A stretch of DNA of 64,000 nt from Jatrophihabitans sp964252635 (GTDB taxonomy: Bacteria > Actinomycetota > Actinomycetes > Mycobacteriales > Jatrophihabitantaceae): positions 1 through 64,000 of the forward strand of contig NZ_CAXUNP010000012.1 in assembly GCF_964252635.1 (NCBI RefSeq). Direction: 5' to 3'. Both the position numbers and the translations under genes were made by a program. Positions 52,301 through 61,128 of this stretch are shown piece after piece. Under the pieces are notes generated by a model. That model was not told the origin of the DNA and made no database searches. It saw only the letters and a program-made list of their open reading frames with translations. How positions within the stretch are numbered: position 1 is the stretch's first letter; each line of letters starts with the position of its first letter.

Positions 52301-53329
52301 CTAGTGCGGCCGGCGGGCGACGGCCAGTGCGGTCTCGTGCAGGCTGCCGAGGTACAGGACCCCGTCCCGTTCGGCGACGCCGGTGACCATGGAGTACTCG
52401 TCCCCGGGGCCCTCCAGGTCGTGCACCACCCGACCATCGAAGGACACCGCCACGACCCGCACGGTTCGCTTCGGGGCAGGTCTGAGGCGCTCGGGCAGCA
52501 GCCAGACGAGCTGACGCAGGACGCCGGGGCGCGGCAGCAGCGCGTCGAGCAGCCGGTCGCGGGGTGCGGCGAGGGTGACCCAGACCAGGCCGTCGCTGCC
52601 CAGGCTGATGTTGTCGGGGAAGCCGGGCAGGTTGTCGACGAGGACGTCGTGCGCTCCTGCCCGCGGCCCGGCGAGCCAGTACCGGCGCAGCCGGTACGCG
52701 CCCGTCTCGGCCACGACGACGCACGAGCCGTCCGGGGCCAGCGCCACACCGTTCGCGAACTGCAGCCCGTCGAGCAGGGTCTGCACCTGCCCGTCGCGGT
52801 CGCGGCGGAACAGCCGGCCGGTCCCACGGTGCTCGAGCAGGGCTCCGAGGTAGTGGTCGAGGTCGAAGTCGCGTGACGACGCGCTGAAGTAGATGGTGCC
52901 GTCCGAGGCCTCGACCACGTTGCTGGCGAAGTTCAGCGGCACCCCGTCGACGTCGGCCACCAGCGTGGTGACGGTGCCGCCGGCCTCGAGATCGACCTGC
53001 AGCAGGCCCCGCTCGCTGTCGCAGACGAGCAGGCGTCCACTCGCGCACCACTCGAGCCCCAGCGGCCTCCCGCCGGTGCGCGCGATGGTCTCGACCACTC
53101 CGTCGACCGGGTCGATGCGCAGGATGCGCCCGTCGCTGACGCCGACGAGCGCCCGGCCGTCGGCGTCGAGGACGACGTCCTCGGGCCCGACCCCGGAGAG
53201 CTCGAGGCGACGCAGTCCCAGGGGGCGCACGTCGGCCGCGTTGGGTGCGGGTCGGGGCGGGGACCAGCGGCGGGTACGTAGGCGTCGGTGCGACACCTCG
53301 ACACCGTAGTCGGCCGGTGGTCCGGGCAC
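52301..53329 (-). CDS. SMP-30/strictosidine-synthase-like beta-propeller hydrolase
   Basis: A 342-residue protein with repeated propeller blades: LGLRRLELSGVGPEDVVLDA, PLGLEWCASGRLLVCDSERG, FASNVVEASDGTIYFSASSR, LQFANGVALAPDGSCVVVAE and PGFPDNISLGSDGLVWVTLA. This order matches the SMP-30/gluconolactonase and strictosidine-synthase-like family, with likely lactonase or esterase activity. The GTG at 53329 has a poor ribosome site. It is divergent from uppP with 90 bases between. Confidence 0.82.
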   Translation of the reverse strand: MPGPPADYGVEVSHRRLRTRRWSPPRPAPNAADVRPLGLRRLELSGVGPEDVVLDADGRALVGVSDGRILRIDPVDGVVETIARTGGRPLGLEWCASGRLLVCDSERGLLQVDLEAGGTVTTLVADVDGVPLNFASNVVEASDGTIYFSASSRDFDLDHYLGALLEHRGTGRLFRRDRDGQVQTLLDGLQFANGVALAPDGSCVVVAETGAYRLRRYWLAGPRAGAHDVLVDNLPGFPDNISLGSDGLVWVTLAAPRDRLLDALLPRPGVLRQLVWLLPERLRPAPKRTVRVVAVSFDGRVVHDLEGPGDEYSMVTGVAERDGVLYLGSLHETALAVARRPH

Positions 53330-53389
53330 TCGGGCAGCGTCGTGACGAGGAGCGGCCCAACGTGAATCCCGCCTGAGCGGCCGGCCGGG

Positions 53390-53410
53390 TTACTACTCAG
53401 TCGATAGTAA
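53390..53410. promoter_or_regulatory. TTACTA-N9-TAGTAA inverted repeat
   Basis: A perfect 6-base inverted repeat in the region shared by the SMP-30-like gene and uppP, 9 bases upstream of the uppP GTG. It could be an operator or part of a promoter. No regulator gene is adjacent. Confidence 0.4.
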
Positions 53411-53419
53411 GTTCGCACG

Positions 53420-54328
53420 GTGCATCACCATCTGAGCTGGCTCGAGGCCGGCGTCGTCGGGGCCGTGCAGGGTGTGGCCGAGCTCTTCCCCGTCTCGAGC
53501 CTGGGCCACAGCGTGTTGATCCCGGCCGTGGTCGGTGGCTCGTGGGCGAGGGACCTGGACGTCCGTTCGGCCGAGTCGCCCTACCTGGCCTTCATCGTCG
53601 GTCTGCACGTCGCCACGGCGCTGGCGCTGCTCGTCTACTTCTGGCGTGACTGGGTGCGCATCGTGCGCGGCCTGGTCAGCAGCATCGCCCGTCGCGAGGT
53701 CGCCGACGCCGACCAGCGTCTGGCCTGGCTGCTGGTGCTGGGCACGGTGCCGGTCGGCATCGTGGGACTGGTCGGCGAGCACTTCTTCCGCACCGAACTG
53801 GCACGTCCCGTCCCGACCGCCGTCTTCCTCATGGTCAACGGCGTGGTGCTCCTCGGTGTCGAGCGAGGGCGGCGGACCGACCGAGAGCATCGTGACGTCG
53901 AGTACGTCGACGAGCGCGTCAGTGGCGTGGAGTCCGACCACCGCATCGTGCGCACCTCCGTGCTGCGCTCGGTCGCGATCGGTGCGACGCAGATCCTTGC
54001 CCTGGCGCCGGGCATCTCGCGCTCGGGCGTCGCGACGACCGGCGGCATGCTGGCCGGTCTGACCCGCGAGGACGCCGCCCGCTTCAGCTTCCTGCTCGCC
54101 ACACCGGTCATCCTCGCCGCGGGTGCGCTGAAGGTCGGCGACCTCACCGGCCCGCTGGGTGACGGCATCCGTCCCCAGGTGCTGTTCGGGTCACTGCTCT
54201 CGGGCGTCGGGGCCTACCTGTCGGTGCGGTTCCTCACCCGGTACCTCGCCGGCCGGTCGCTGCGCCCGTTCGGGGCGTACTGCCTCGCCGCGGGCGCGGC
54301 CTGCCTCGTCTGGTTCGCAGTCCGCTGA
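53420..54328 (+). CDS. uppP: Undecaprenyl-diphosphatase (BacA/UppP)
   Basis: UppP recycles undecaprenyl pyrophosphate to the monophosphate carrier used in cell wall synthesis. The 302-residue membrane protein has AVQGVAELFPVSSLGHSVL (residues 15-33) with the acidic motif, and ALAPGISRSGVATTGGMLAG (about residue 196) with the catalytic Arg/Ser. DAARFSFLLATPVILAAGAL follows. A polar loop of about 40 residues between segments (GRRTDREHRDVEYVDERVSG) is longer than in many homologues. GTG start. Overexpression of this family gives bacitracin tolerance in other bacteria. Confidence 0.92.
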   Translation: MHHHLSWLEAGVVGAVQGVAELFPVSSLGHSVLIPAVVGGSWARDLDVRSAESPYLAFIVGLHVATALALLVYFWRDWVRIVRGLVSSIARREVADADQRLAWLLVLGTVPVGIVGLVGEHFFRTELARPVPTAVFLMVNGVVLLGVERGRRTDREHRDVEYVDERVSGVESDHRIVRTSVLRSVAIGATQILALAPGISRSGVATTGGMLAGLTREDAARFSFLLATPVILAAGALKVGDLTGPLGDGIRPQVLFGSLLSGVGAYLSVRFLTRYLAGRSLRPFGAYCLAAGAACLVWFAVR

Positions 54329-54340
54329 CCCGGCACGCCG

Positions 54341-54493
54341 TCAGGCGTCGTCGCGCTGGTTGAGCAGTTTCTCCCGCTCGCGACTCAGCTGGGCGAAGCG
54401 GTCCGACTCCCGGTCGCCGTCGTCCTCGAGCTTGCGGAGCTCGTTGTCGAGTTCGGTGAGCCTGGCCTCGTGCTTCTCGTCGTTGCCGCTCAT
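54341..54493 (-). CDS. Small charged coiled-coil protein
   Basis: A 50-residue protein, highly charged and almost all helix (EARLTELDNELRKLEDDGDR, FAQLSREREKLLNQR). The heptad-like pattern suggests a short coiled coil. I do not recognise a family. Its ATG overlaps the stop of the upstream VOC gene by 4 bases (ATGA), which supports translation. The gene converges on uppP. Confidence 0.6.
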   Translation of the reverse strand: MSGNDEKHEARLTELDNELRKLEDDGDRESDRFAQLSREREKLLNQRDDA

Positions 54494-54939
54494 GAGGACA
54501 CCGGTGCCACGAGTTCGACGTTGATGTCGTCCGGGTCCTGGAACGACAGGATGGCCATGCCGGCGTCCTCCAGGACGTCGACGGTGCCGTGCTCGACCCC
54601 GGCGCTGTCGAGGGTCGTCGCAGCGGCGTGCAGGTCGTCGACCGAGGCCACCCCGAAGCTCACGTGGTCGAGCCCCACCCTGGTCGAGTCGAAGGTGTCG
54701 TTGCTCCCGGCCACCGGACGCAGGCCGAGCAGCTGGTCGCCGACCGAGAACACGCAACCGCCGTAGAACCGGGCACGGTCCTCGCGCGCACCGGGCTCGT
54801 CGACCTGGTCGCTGAAGTCGATCGCCGGGTCGCTGCCGAACAGCCGTACGTAGAACGCCTTGGACCGGGCGATGTCCGTGACGGTCAGACGGACATGGTG
54901 GATGCCGTGCGGGCTGATGGCGTTGCTCGAGGAGGTCAT
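54490..54939 (-). CDS. VOC-superfamily (glyoxalase-like) protein
   Basis: A 149-residue protein with two beta-alpha-beta-beta-beta modules: GIHHVRLTVTDIARSKAFYV at the start and GLDHVSFGVASVDDLHAAAT in the second half, ending FQDPDDINVELVAP. The paired His/Glu residues typical of the metal site (H near residue 14, E near residue 143) are present. The family includes glyoxalases, fosfomycin-resistance enzymes and dioxygenases. The substrate is unknown. It is coupled to the small coiled-coil gene downstream. Confidence 0.82.
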   Translation of the reverse strand: MTSSSNAISPHGIHHVRLTVTDIARSKAFYVRLFGSDPAIDFSDQVDEPGAREDRARFYGGCVFSVGDQLLGLRPVAGSNDTFDSTRVGLDHVSFGVASVDDLHAAATTLDSAGVEHGTVDVLEDAGMAILSFQDPDDINVELVAPVSS

Positions 54940-54988
54940 GCCCTGGCTGTACCCGGGCGGGCGGCCCGTTTCCCAGAACGGGGCCGTG

Positions 54989-56650
54989 TCAGGACAGGGT
55001 CTCGTCCAGCTCGCCGAGGGACGCGATGAGCTCGCTGTTGACGGAGTAGTCGACCGGGCAGGCGATCACCGAGACGGTGTCGGCGGCCAGCGCCGTGCGC
55101 AGGGTGGGCAGCAGCTCGTCCGCCGCGGTGATGCGGTAGCCCGTGGCGCCGAAGCTCTGGGCGTAGGCGACGAAGTCCGGGTTACCGAACGCGGTGTCGA
55201 CGTTGTGGCCGATCTCGAGGTCCATCTTCCAGCTGATCAACCCGTACGCGTCGTCGACCCAGATGAGGATGACCATCGGGGTGCGCAGGCGCAGCGCGGT
55301 CTCGATCTCCTGCGAGTTCATCAGGAACGCCCCGTCGCCGGTCGCCACCAGCACCTTGGCCTCGGGCCGGGCGATCTTGGCCGCGATGCCGCCCGGCACC
55401 GTCCACGCCATCGTCGACAGGCCGTTTGAGATCAGGCAGGTGTTGGGCTCGTAGGTGGGGTACAGGCGCGCCATCCACATCTTCAACGCGCCGGTGTCGA
55501 CGAGGGCGATGTCGTCGCGGCGCAGCGCCGCCCGGGTGTCGGCGACGATGCGCGCCGGGGCGAGCGGGAACCGGTCGTCGGTCCGACCTCGATCGAGCTC
55601 GGCCGACAGCAGTTCGCGGATGCGCTCACCGCCCGACGGTGCGAACGACACGTCGGGGCCGACCGCGTCGGCCAGCGCGTCCAGGCTGCGCGAGATGTCG
55701 CCGTTGAGGCCCACCGCGACGTCGTAGTGCGCGTCGACCTCCGCCGGGAAGCGGTGCACGTGAATGATCTTCGTGTCGCCGCGGGGGTTGATGCGGACGG
55801 GGTCGAACTCCTGCAGCTCGTAACCGGCCGACACGATGACGTCGGCTCGGTCGAACCCGAAGTTGACGTAGTCGTGGCGCATGAAGCCGACCGCGCCGAG
55901 GGCGAGGCGGTGGTCGTCCGGGAACACCCCCTTGCCGTTGAAGGTGGTGGCCACGGGAACGTCGAGACGCTCGGCGAAGCGCAGCAGGGCGGCGCCGGCC
56001 TGCGACCGGGCCGCGCCGTGGCCGGCCAGCAGCACCGGGTTGCGCGCGCCGCGCAGGATCTCGGCGGCGCGGGCGACCTGGGCATCGGACGGGTCGTCGG
56101 CGCGCGGCGTGTTCACCGGGAGCGGCACGAGCTCGGGACCGACCTCGGCCTCCTCGACGTCCTCCGGCACCGCGAGGTACACCGCGCCGGGCCGCTCGGT
56201 CTGGGCCAGCTTGAACGCCTTGCGGATCATCTCGGGGGCCGCGCCCGGGGTGGCCATGAGTGCGGACCACTTGGTGACCGGCTCGAACATGTGCACCAGG
56301 TCGACGCTCTGGTGGGACTCCTTGTAACTGCGGTTCATGCCCACCTGCGCCGACAGCGCGACGAGCGGCGTGGAGTTCGTGGTGGCGTCCGCGGTGCCGA
56401 GCAGCAGGTTGATCGCGCCCGGGCCGAGGGTCGCGGAGCACACGCCCGCCCGCCCGGTGATCCGGCCGTAGGTCTCGGCCATGAACGACGCGCCCTGCTC
56501 GTGACGGGTCAGCACGTAGGTGATGTCGGACTCGGACAGGGCCTCGACCAGCCGGATGTTCTCCTCGCCCGGGATGCCGAACACGTGCGTGACGCCCTCG
56601 TGGGCGAGGCACTCGACGATCAGGTGGGCGGTGCTGCGCTGGTCGGCCAT
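54989..56650 (-). CDS. Thiamine-diphosphate enzyme, acetolactate synthase (AlsS)-like
   Basis: The 553-residue protein has an N-terminal PYR domain with the activating Glu (THVFGIPGEENIRLVEAL, about residue 30), a central domain, and a C-terminal TPP-binding motif ATGDGAFLMNSQEIETAL followed by ILIWVDDAYGLISWKMDL. The VDDxYGL form replaces the usual NN and resembles catabolic AlsS-like enzymes. No small regulatory subunit gene is adjacent. It may make acetolactate from pyruvate, or ligate aldehydes. The ATG at 56650 begins MADQRSTAHLIVECL. Confidence 0.85.
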   Translation of the reverse strand: MADQRSTAHLIVECLAHEGVTHVFGIPGEENIRLVEALSESDITYVLTRHEQGASFMAETYGRITGRAGVCSATLGPGAINLLLGTADATTNSTPLVALSAQVGMNRSYKESHQSVDLVHMFEPVTKWSALMATPGAAPEMIRKAFKLAQTERPGAVYLAVPEDVEEAEVGPELVPLPVNTPRADDPSDAQVARAAEILRGARNPVLLAGHGAARSQAGAALLRFAERLDVPVATTFNGKGVFPDDHRLALGAVGFMRHDYVNFGFDRADVIVSAGYELQEFDPVRINPRGDTKIIHVHRFPAEVDAHYDVAVGLNGDISRSLDALADAVGPDVSFAPSGGERIRELLSAELDRGRTDDRFPLAPARIVADTRAALRRDDIALVDTGALKMWMARLYPTYEPNTCLISNGLSTMAWTVPGGIAAKIARPEAKVLVATGDGAFLMNSQEIETALRLRTPMVILIWVDDAYGLISWKMDLEIGHNVDTAFGNPDFVAYAQSFGATGYRITAADELLPTLRTALAADTVSVIACPVDYSVNSELIASLGELDETLS

Positions 56651-56702
56651 GTCACCGAGCCTAGGCGGATCCGGGCCGCGCGGGGCCGGGCAGTGGCGAG
56701 GG

Positions 56703-58382
56703 TCAAACCGCGGCGGCAGCCGCCCGCCCGGCCGCGCGGCCACTGAACAGGCAGCCGCCGAGGAAGGTCCCCTCCAGGGCGTTGTAGCCGTGCACGCCGC
56801 CGCCACCGAAGCCCGCGACCTCGCCCGCGGCGTAGAGCCCGGGGATCGGTTCGCCGTCGTGACCCAGCGCGCGCGACGCCAGGTCGGTCTGGATGCCGCC
56901 GAGCGTCTTGCGGGTGAGGATGTGCATCTTGACCGCGACCAGCGGGCCCGCGTCCGGATCGAGGATCCGGTGCGGCGTCGCCACCCGGCCGAGCCGGTCG
57001 CCGAGGAAGCGCCGCGCGTTGTGGATGCCCTGCACCTGCGCGTCCTTGCCGTACGGGTTGGCGATCTGCCGGTCGCGGGCCTCGATCTGGGTCCGCAACG
57101 TGGCGACGTCGAGCAGGGGCTGCTCGGTGAGCGCGTTCATACCGGCGACCAGGTCCTCCAGGCGGACGGCCGTGACGAAGTCGGCGCCGCGGCGTTGGAA
57201 GGCCAGGATGGGTCCGGGCGCGCCCTTGCCGAGCACGCGGCTGCGCAGCACCTCACGCACGTTCTTGCCGGTGATGTCGGGGTTCTGCTCCGAGCCCGAC
57301 AGCGCGAACTCCTTGGCGATGATCTTCTCGGTGAGCACGAACCAGGAGTGGTCGTAGCCGGCGATGTCGGGCGTCGTGCGCAGATGCCGCAGCGTGCCGA
57401 GCGTGTCGTAGCCCGGCAGGCACGGGTCCGGCAGGCGCCGGCCGAGCGCGTCGAACCACATCGACGACGGGCCGGGCAGCACCCGGATGCCGTGCCCGGG
57501 CCAGATCGAGTTCCAGTTCTCGATGCCCTCGGTGTAGTGCCACATACGGTCGCGGTTGACCAGCCGCACGCCGGCGTCGGCGCTGATGTCCAGCATGCGG
57601 CCGTCGACGTGCGCCGGGACGCCGGTGACCATCGTGGCCGGGGGAGTGCCGAGCCGCTCGGGCCAGTAGCGCCGCACGATGTCGTGGTTCGCGCCGATGC
57701 CCCCGGACGTGACGATCACGGCCTGGGCGCTGAACGCGAAGTCGCCGACGACGGTGCGGTTCGACGGAGCGCCGCGGACCGCGTCGTCCGGAGCCAGGAC
57801 GCTGCCCCGCACGCCGGTGACGACGCCGTCGGTCATCACCAGCTCGTCGACCCGGTGCCGGTGGGCGAACGTCACGGTGCCCCGCGACGCCGCGTCGCGG
57901 GCCCGGTCGGCGAACGGCTCACTGACGCCGGGCCCCGTGCCCCAGGTGAGGTGGAAGCGCGGGACGGAGTTGCCGTGGCCGTCGGCCCGCAGGTCGCCGC
58001 GCTCGGCCCAGCCGACCGTCGGCATGAGCTTGACGCCCTGCTCGGCGAGCCAGGCGCGCTTCTCTCCCGCGGCGAACTCGACGTAGGCGCGGGCCCAGCG
58101 CTGCGCCCACTCGTCCTCGGGGCGTTCGCCGGTGAGCCGGTCGAACTGGGCGCTGCCGCACCAGTCGGACCAGGCGAGCTCGAAGGAGTCCTTGACCCCC
58201 AGCCGCCGCTGCTCGGGGGTGTCGACCAGGAACAGGCCGCCCAGCGACCAGAACGCCTGGCCGCCCAGGTTCGCGGCGTTCTCCTGGTCGACGAGCAGGA
58301 CCCGTTTGCCGCGGGAGGTGAGTTCGTGGGTGGCGACGAGGCCCGCCAGTCCGCCTCCGACGACGATGACGTCCGCGTCCAT
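56703..58382 (-). CDS. FAD-binding dehydrogenase (fumarate reductase/KstD-like flavoprotein)
   Basis: The 559-residue protein opens with DVIVVGGGLAGLVATHEL, the FAD-binding GxGxxG motif, then VLLVDQE. The body has WGTGPGVSEPFADRARDA, VIVTSGGIGANHDIVRRYWP and a C-terminal FAD block GLYAAGEVAGFGGGGVHGYN, ending EGTFLGGCLFSGRAAGR. This layout matches the fumarate reductase/3-ketosteroid dehydrogenase-like flavoproteins common in actinobacteria. The substrate is unknown. It starts 1 base after the stop of a GAF protein gene, so both are in one operon. Confidence 0.86.
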   Translation of the reverse strand: MDADVIVVGGGLAGLVATHELTSRGKRVLLVDQENAANLGGQAFWSLGGLFLVDTPEQRRLGVKDSFELAWSDWCGSAQFDRLTGERPEDEWAQRWARAYVEFAAGEKRAWLAEQGVKLMPTVGWAERGDLRADGHGNSVPRFHLTWGTGPGVSEPFADRARDAASRGTVTFAHRHRVDELVMTDGVVTGVRGSVLAPDDAVRGAPSNRTVVGDFAFSAQAVIVTSGGIGANHDIVRRYWPERLGTPPATMVTGVPAHVDGRMLDISADAGVRLVNRDRMWHYTEGIENWNSIWPGHGIRVLPGPSSMWFDALGRRLPDPCLPGYDTLGTLRHLRTTPDIAGYDHSWFVLTEKIIAKEFALSGSEQNPDITGKNVREVLRSRVLGKGAPGPILAFQRRGADFVTAVRLEDLVAGMNALTEQPLLDVATLRTQIEARDRQIANPYGKDAQVQGIHNARRFLGDRLGRVATPHRILDPDAGPLVAVKMHILTRKTLGGIQTDLASRALGHDGEPIPGLYAAGEVAGFGGGGVHGYNALEGTFLGGCLFSGRAAGRAAAAAV

Positions 58383-58383
58383 G

Positions 58384-59091
58384 TCAGCCCACCGCCCCGG
58401 AGCGCGGGCCGAGCACGGAGCTGCGCAGGTTGGTCAGCGCGGTGTCGACGCTGCCGATCGCGCTGTCCATGAGCCGGGCGACCGGCCCGGCGGTCTGCGA
58501 TCGTGCGCTGCCGAGCACCATCGACAGGCCCAGCAGTTCGTGGGCGACGCTCTCGTTCAGTGCGCTCGCGGCGCGTTCGCGTTCGGCAAGAACGGCGCTG
58601 CGCTGTTTGGACTCGACCAACTGCAGCTGGGCCGAGCAGACGACGGCGAGCTGTCGAAGCGTCTCCACCTGGACGTCGGTCCAGGCCCGGGGGGCGGGGT
58701 CGAACACGCACAGCGAGCCGATGACCACGCCGCGCAGGTCGCGCAGCGGCATCCCGGCGTAGGCGACGACCTGGTTCGCCACGATGGCCGGGTTCTCGGA
58801 GAGCAGCGGGTGGACACGGGCGTCGGTGACGATGAGCGGCTCGGCCCACGTGACGACGTGCTGGCAGAATGAGAAGGGCAGCGGCGTCTCCCGCTCGGCC
58901 GTCATGACCTCGTTGAGGCCGGCCGCACCGGGGAACACCTGGCGGTCGGGGTCGACGAGGGTCACGGACGCGGCCGGGGCGTCGAGCACGCGCCGGGTGA
59001 GCGCCGCCATCTGGTCGAACTCCTCGACGGGTGCCGCGGGCAGCAAGGTGCACTCCGGCAGCGTGAACGGTGCTGCGGTGAGGGCGTCCAC
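58384..59091 (-). CDS. GAF-domain sensor-type protein
   Basis: A 235-residue protein with one GAF domain (about residues 25-160): VTLVDPDRQVFPGAAGLNE, PFSFCQHVVTWAEPLIVTDA, YAGMPLRDLRGVVIGSLCVF. This is the pattern of GAF sensors found before histidine kinases. The C-terminal 70 residues are helical (QLQLVESKQRSAVLAERERA). No kinase or output domain follows, so it may signal by binding a partner. It is 1 base upstream of the FAD dehydrogenase gene. Confidence 0.8.
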   Translation of the reverse strand: MDALTAAPFTLPECTLLPAAPVEEFDQMAALTRRVLDAPAASVTLVDPDRQVFPGAAGLNEVMTAERETPLPFSFCQHVVTWAEPLIVTDARVHPLLSENPAIVANQVVAYAGMPLRDLRGVVIGSLCVFDPAPRAWTDVQVETLRQLAVVCSAQLQLVESKQRSAVLAERERAASALNESVAHELLGLSMVLGSARSQTAGPVARLMDSAIGSVDTALTNLRSSVLGPRSGAVG

Positions 59092-59123
59092 CCGCTGATG
59101 ATCGCACGGGAGGACGCGGGTCC

Positions 59124-59522
59124 TCAGTGGCGCGGCTCGCCCCGGTACGTGCCGAACGACCAGCGGTTGCCCTCCGGGTCGCGGATGGCGAAGTCGCGCG
59201 AGCCGTAGTCGGTGTCGTGCAGCCCGGTGGTCACCTCGGCTCCGGCCGCCGCGATCCGTTCGTACCGGGCGTCCGGGTCGTCGACGACGACGTAGGCGCC
59301 GAACGTCCCGGGCTCGAGCCCCCAGTCCGTCCCCGGGCGGGCGGAGCCCAGCATCACCCCGCCGCCGAGGGGCCAGCTGAGCTGGGCATGGTGGACCACG
59401 CCGTCCTCGGCGTAGACCGTGGTCTCCTCGAACCCGACGACGTCGACGAGGAAGCGGATGAGCGCCGGCGCGTCGCGGGCGCGCAGCGTCGGCCAGACCT
59501 GGGGCGGGGGTGCGTCGCTCAT
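59124..59522 (-). CDS. VOC-superfamily (glyoxalase-like) protein
   Basis: A 132-residue single-domain VOC protein with the PhnB-like pattern: VWPTLRARDAPALIRFLVDV, then VGFEETTVYAEDG, AQLSWPLGGGVMLGSARPGT, AYVVVDDPDARYERIAAAGA and FAIRDPEGNRWSFGTYRG. The substrate is not known. Such proteins often bind small hydrophobic compounds or act in bleomycin-type resistance. The ATG at 59522 has only a weak ribosome site. Confidence 0.8.
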   Translation of the reverse strand: MSDAPPPQVWPTLRARDAPALIRFLVDVVGFEETTVYAEDGVVHHAQLSWPLGGGVMLGSARPGTDWGLEPGTFGAYVVVDDPDARYERIAAAGAEVTTGLHDTDYGSRDFAIRDPEGNRWSFGTYRGEPRH

Positions 59523-59546
59523 CCGGTCATCGTGCACAGGACCCCG

Positions 59547-59966
59547 TCAACTCGCTGTGACGCCGTCGAGGTAGTACCACCGGCCCCGGCGGCGGGCGAA
59601 GCGGCTGCGCTCGTGCTGGACACCTCGGACGGCACCGGTCCGGTGATGAGCGCGGAACTCGACCTCGCCGGTGTCGGCGAACGGGCCGCCGTCCGTCGCG
59701 TCGAGGATCTCCAGCCGTACCCAACTGCGTGCCGGGTCGAGTTCGAGGGCGGCGGGGCGGGTGCTCGGGTGCCAGCTCGAGAGCAGGTACGTGAGGTCGC
59801 CCAGCGCGAACGCGCTGTAGCGGGCCCGCATCAGCGTCTCGGCCGTAGGCGCGGGCACGGAGCTGTCGTGGCGGGGTCGGCAGCAGGCGGTGTAGACCTC
59901 TCCGGTCCCGCACGGGCAGCGACCTTCGGCGCTGCCCGCCGACGGCCCCGGGCCCGACCCGCTCAG
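59547..59966 (-). CDS. YchJ-like protein with SEC-C-type zinc motif
   Basis: The 139-residue protein has an N-terminal cysteine motif CPCGTGEVYTACCRP (SEC-C type, probably zinc-binding), then ETLMRARYSAFALGDLTYLL and LELDPARSWVRLEILDATDG, and ends GRWYYLDGVTAS, the YchJ pattern. The conserved cysteine block lies upstream of any ATG, GTG or TTG in the frame. The best start is CTG at 59966, overlapping the STAS stop as CTGA, with GGGAA about 6 bases upstream. The next standard start (GTG 59858) would lose the cysteine motif. The function of YchJ is unknown. Confidence 0.75.
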   Translation of the reverse strand: MSGSGPGPSAGSAEGRCPCGTGEVYTACCRPRHDSSVPAPTAETLMRARYSAFALGDLTYLLSSWHPSTRPAALELDPARSWVRLEILDATDGGPFADTGEVEFRAHHRTGAVRGVQHERSRFARRRGRWYYLDGVTAS

Positions 59967-60295
59967 GGTTCCCAGTCGAACAGCTCGTAGGTGCCCGCGA
60001 TCTCCATCAGCCGCACGAGGCGGTGGTTCGCCCCGCGCAGGACCAGGCGCTTGTTCAGATCCTTGGCCGCGGCGTGGGCGTTGATCAGCATGCCGAGCCC
60101 GGTCGTGTCGACCATGCGGGTCCGGTCGAGCTCGACGACCACCGTGTCGCCCGGCGTGGCCGCGATGGTGGCCTGCAGCCGTTCCAGGTGCGACGGCGCA
60201 GTGCTCGCGTCGACCTCGCCGGCCAGCGCGTACGCCGCTGGTGCTTGGGTCACTCTGTCCGCCGATCCGTCGTCCCCGGGCGTGTCGTCGTCCAT
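59963..60295 (-). CDS. STAS-domain anti-sigma factor antagonist-like protein
   Basis: A 110-residue protein with an acidic N-terminal stretch and a STAS domain. It has YALAGEVDASTAPSHLERLQ, VVVELDRTRMVDTTGLGMLI, and RLVLRGANHRLVRLMEIAGT. The phosphoacceptor position reads DTTG, with Thr where the first STAS protein of this window has Ser. The start is unclear (ATG 60295, GTG 60307 or TTG 60322), as no ribosome site is good. The stop overlaps the probable CTG start of the YchJ-like gene. Confidence 0.82.
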   Translation of the reverse strand: MDDDTPGDDGSADRVTQAPAAYALAGEVDASTAPSHLERLQATIAATPGDTVVVELDRTRMVDTTGLGMLINAHAAAKDLNKRLVLRGANHRLVRLMEIAGTYELFDWEP

Positions 60296-60369
60296 ATTTG
60301 CCGACACCGCCCGTTCAGGCAACGGTCACGTGGCGCCGGCCGCGTCACGCCCACGCCGCGCGGCCCCTG

Positions 60370-61128
60370 TCACCCGATCGCGGTACCGAACAGCGACCCG
60401 ACGGCGTAGGTGAAGGCCAGGCCGAGCGCCCCGCCGACGACGACCCGCAGGACGGCCAGCCGGACCGGCGCCGACCCCAGCCGCGCCGAGATGGTTCCGG
60501 CGAGGGCGAGGGCGGCGAGTACGGCAACCACGCAGACGCCGACCCGCCAGTGCGGCGGCGGCAGCAGGATCGCCACGACCGGCAGCACCGCGCCGACGAC
60601 GAAGGAGATCGCGGACGCGACCGCCGCCTGCATCGGGTTTGCGAGGTGGTCCGGGTCCAACCCCAGCTCGGCGTCCAGGTGCGCCCCCAGCGCGTCGTGT
60701 TCGGTGAGCTCGAGCGCGACCTGACGCGCGGTTCCGGGCGACAACCCCTTCGCCTGGTACAGCGCGGCCAGTTCGGCGAGCTCCTCGTCGGGTTCGTCGG
60801 CCAGCTCGCGCCGTTCCTTGGCCAACAGCGCCCGCTCGGAGTCGCGCTGACTGCTGACCGACACGTATTCGCCCAGCGACATGGAGACCGCGCCCGCCAC
60901 CAGTCCGGCGAGCCCCGCGGTGAAGATCGGTCCGGTGGCGGTCGTGGCGCCGGCCACCCCGACGACGATGCCCGCCGTGGACACGATGCCGTCGTTCGCA
61001 CCGAGCACCCCGGCACGCAGCCAGTTGAGCCGCCCGGCCCGCTCCGAGTCGTGCGGTTCGGCCGGATGGGTGGGTTCGCCCGCAGCCGCCGCGTCGACCT
61101 GGGCGCTGGTGGGATCTGCGGTGCTCAC
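60370..61128 (-). CDS. VIT1/CCC1-family metal transporter
   Basis: A 252-residue protein of the vacuolar iron transporter family. It has WLRAGVLGANDGIVSTAGIV (about residues 37-56), the membrane segment GLAGLVAGAVSMSLGEYVSV with its conserved Glu-Tyr, and an acidic cytoplasmic helix (LADEPDEELAELAALYQAKG) that binds metals. C-terminal membrane segments follow (SAISFVVGAVLPVVAILLPP and later). In bacteria these proteins are probable iron or manganese exporters. The GTG at 61128 directly follows GGAGGG, tight spacing that leaves the start uncertain. Confidence 0.85.
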   Translation of the reverse strand: MSTADPTSAQVDAAAAGEPTHPAEPHDSERAGRLNWLRAGVLGANDGIVSTAGIVVGVAGATTATGPIFTAGLAGLVAGAVSMSLGEYVSVSSQRDSERALLAKERRELADEPDEELAELAALYQAKGLSPGTARQVALELTEHDALGAHLDAELGLDPDHLANPMQAAVASAISFVVGAVLPVVAILLPPPHWRVGVCVVAVLAALALAGTISARLGSAPVRLAVLRVVVGGALGLAFTYAVGSLFGTAIG

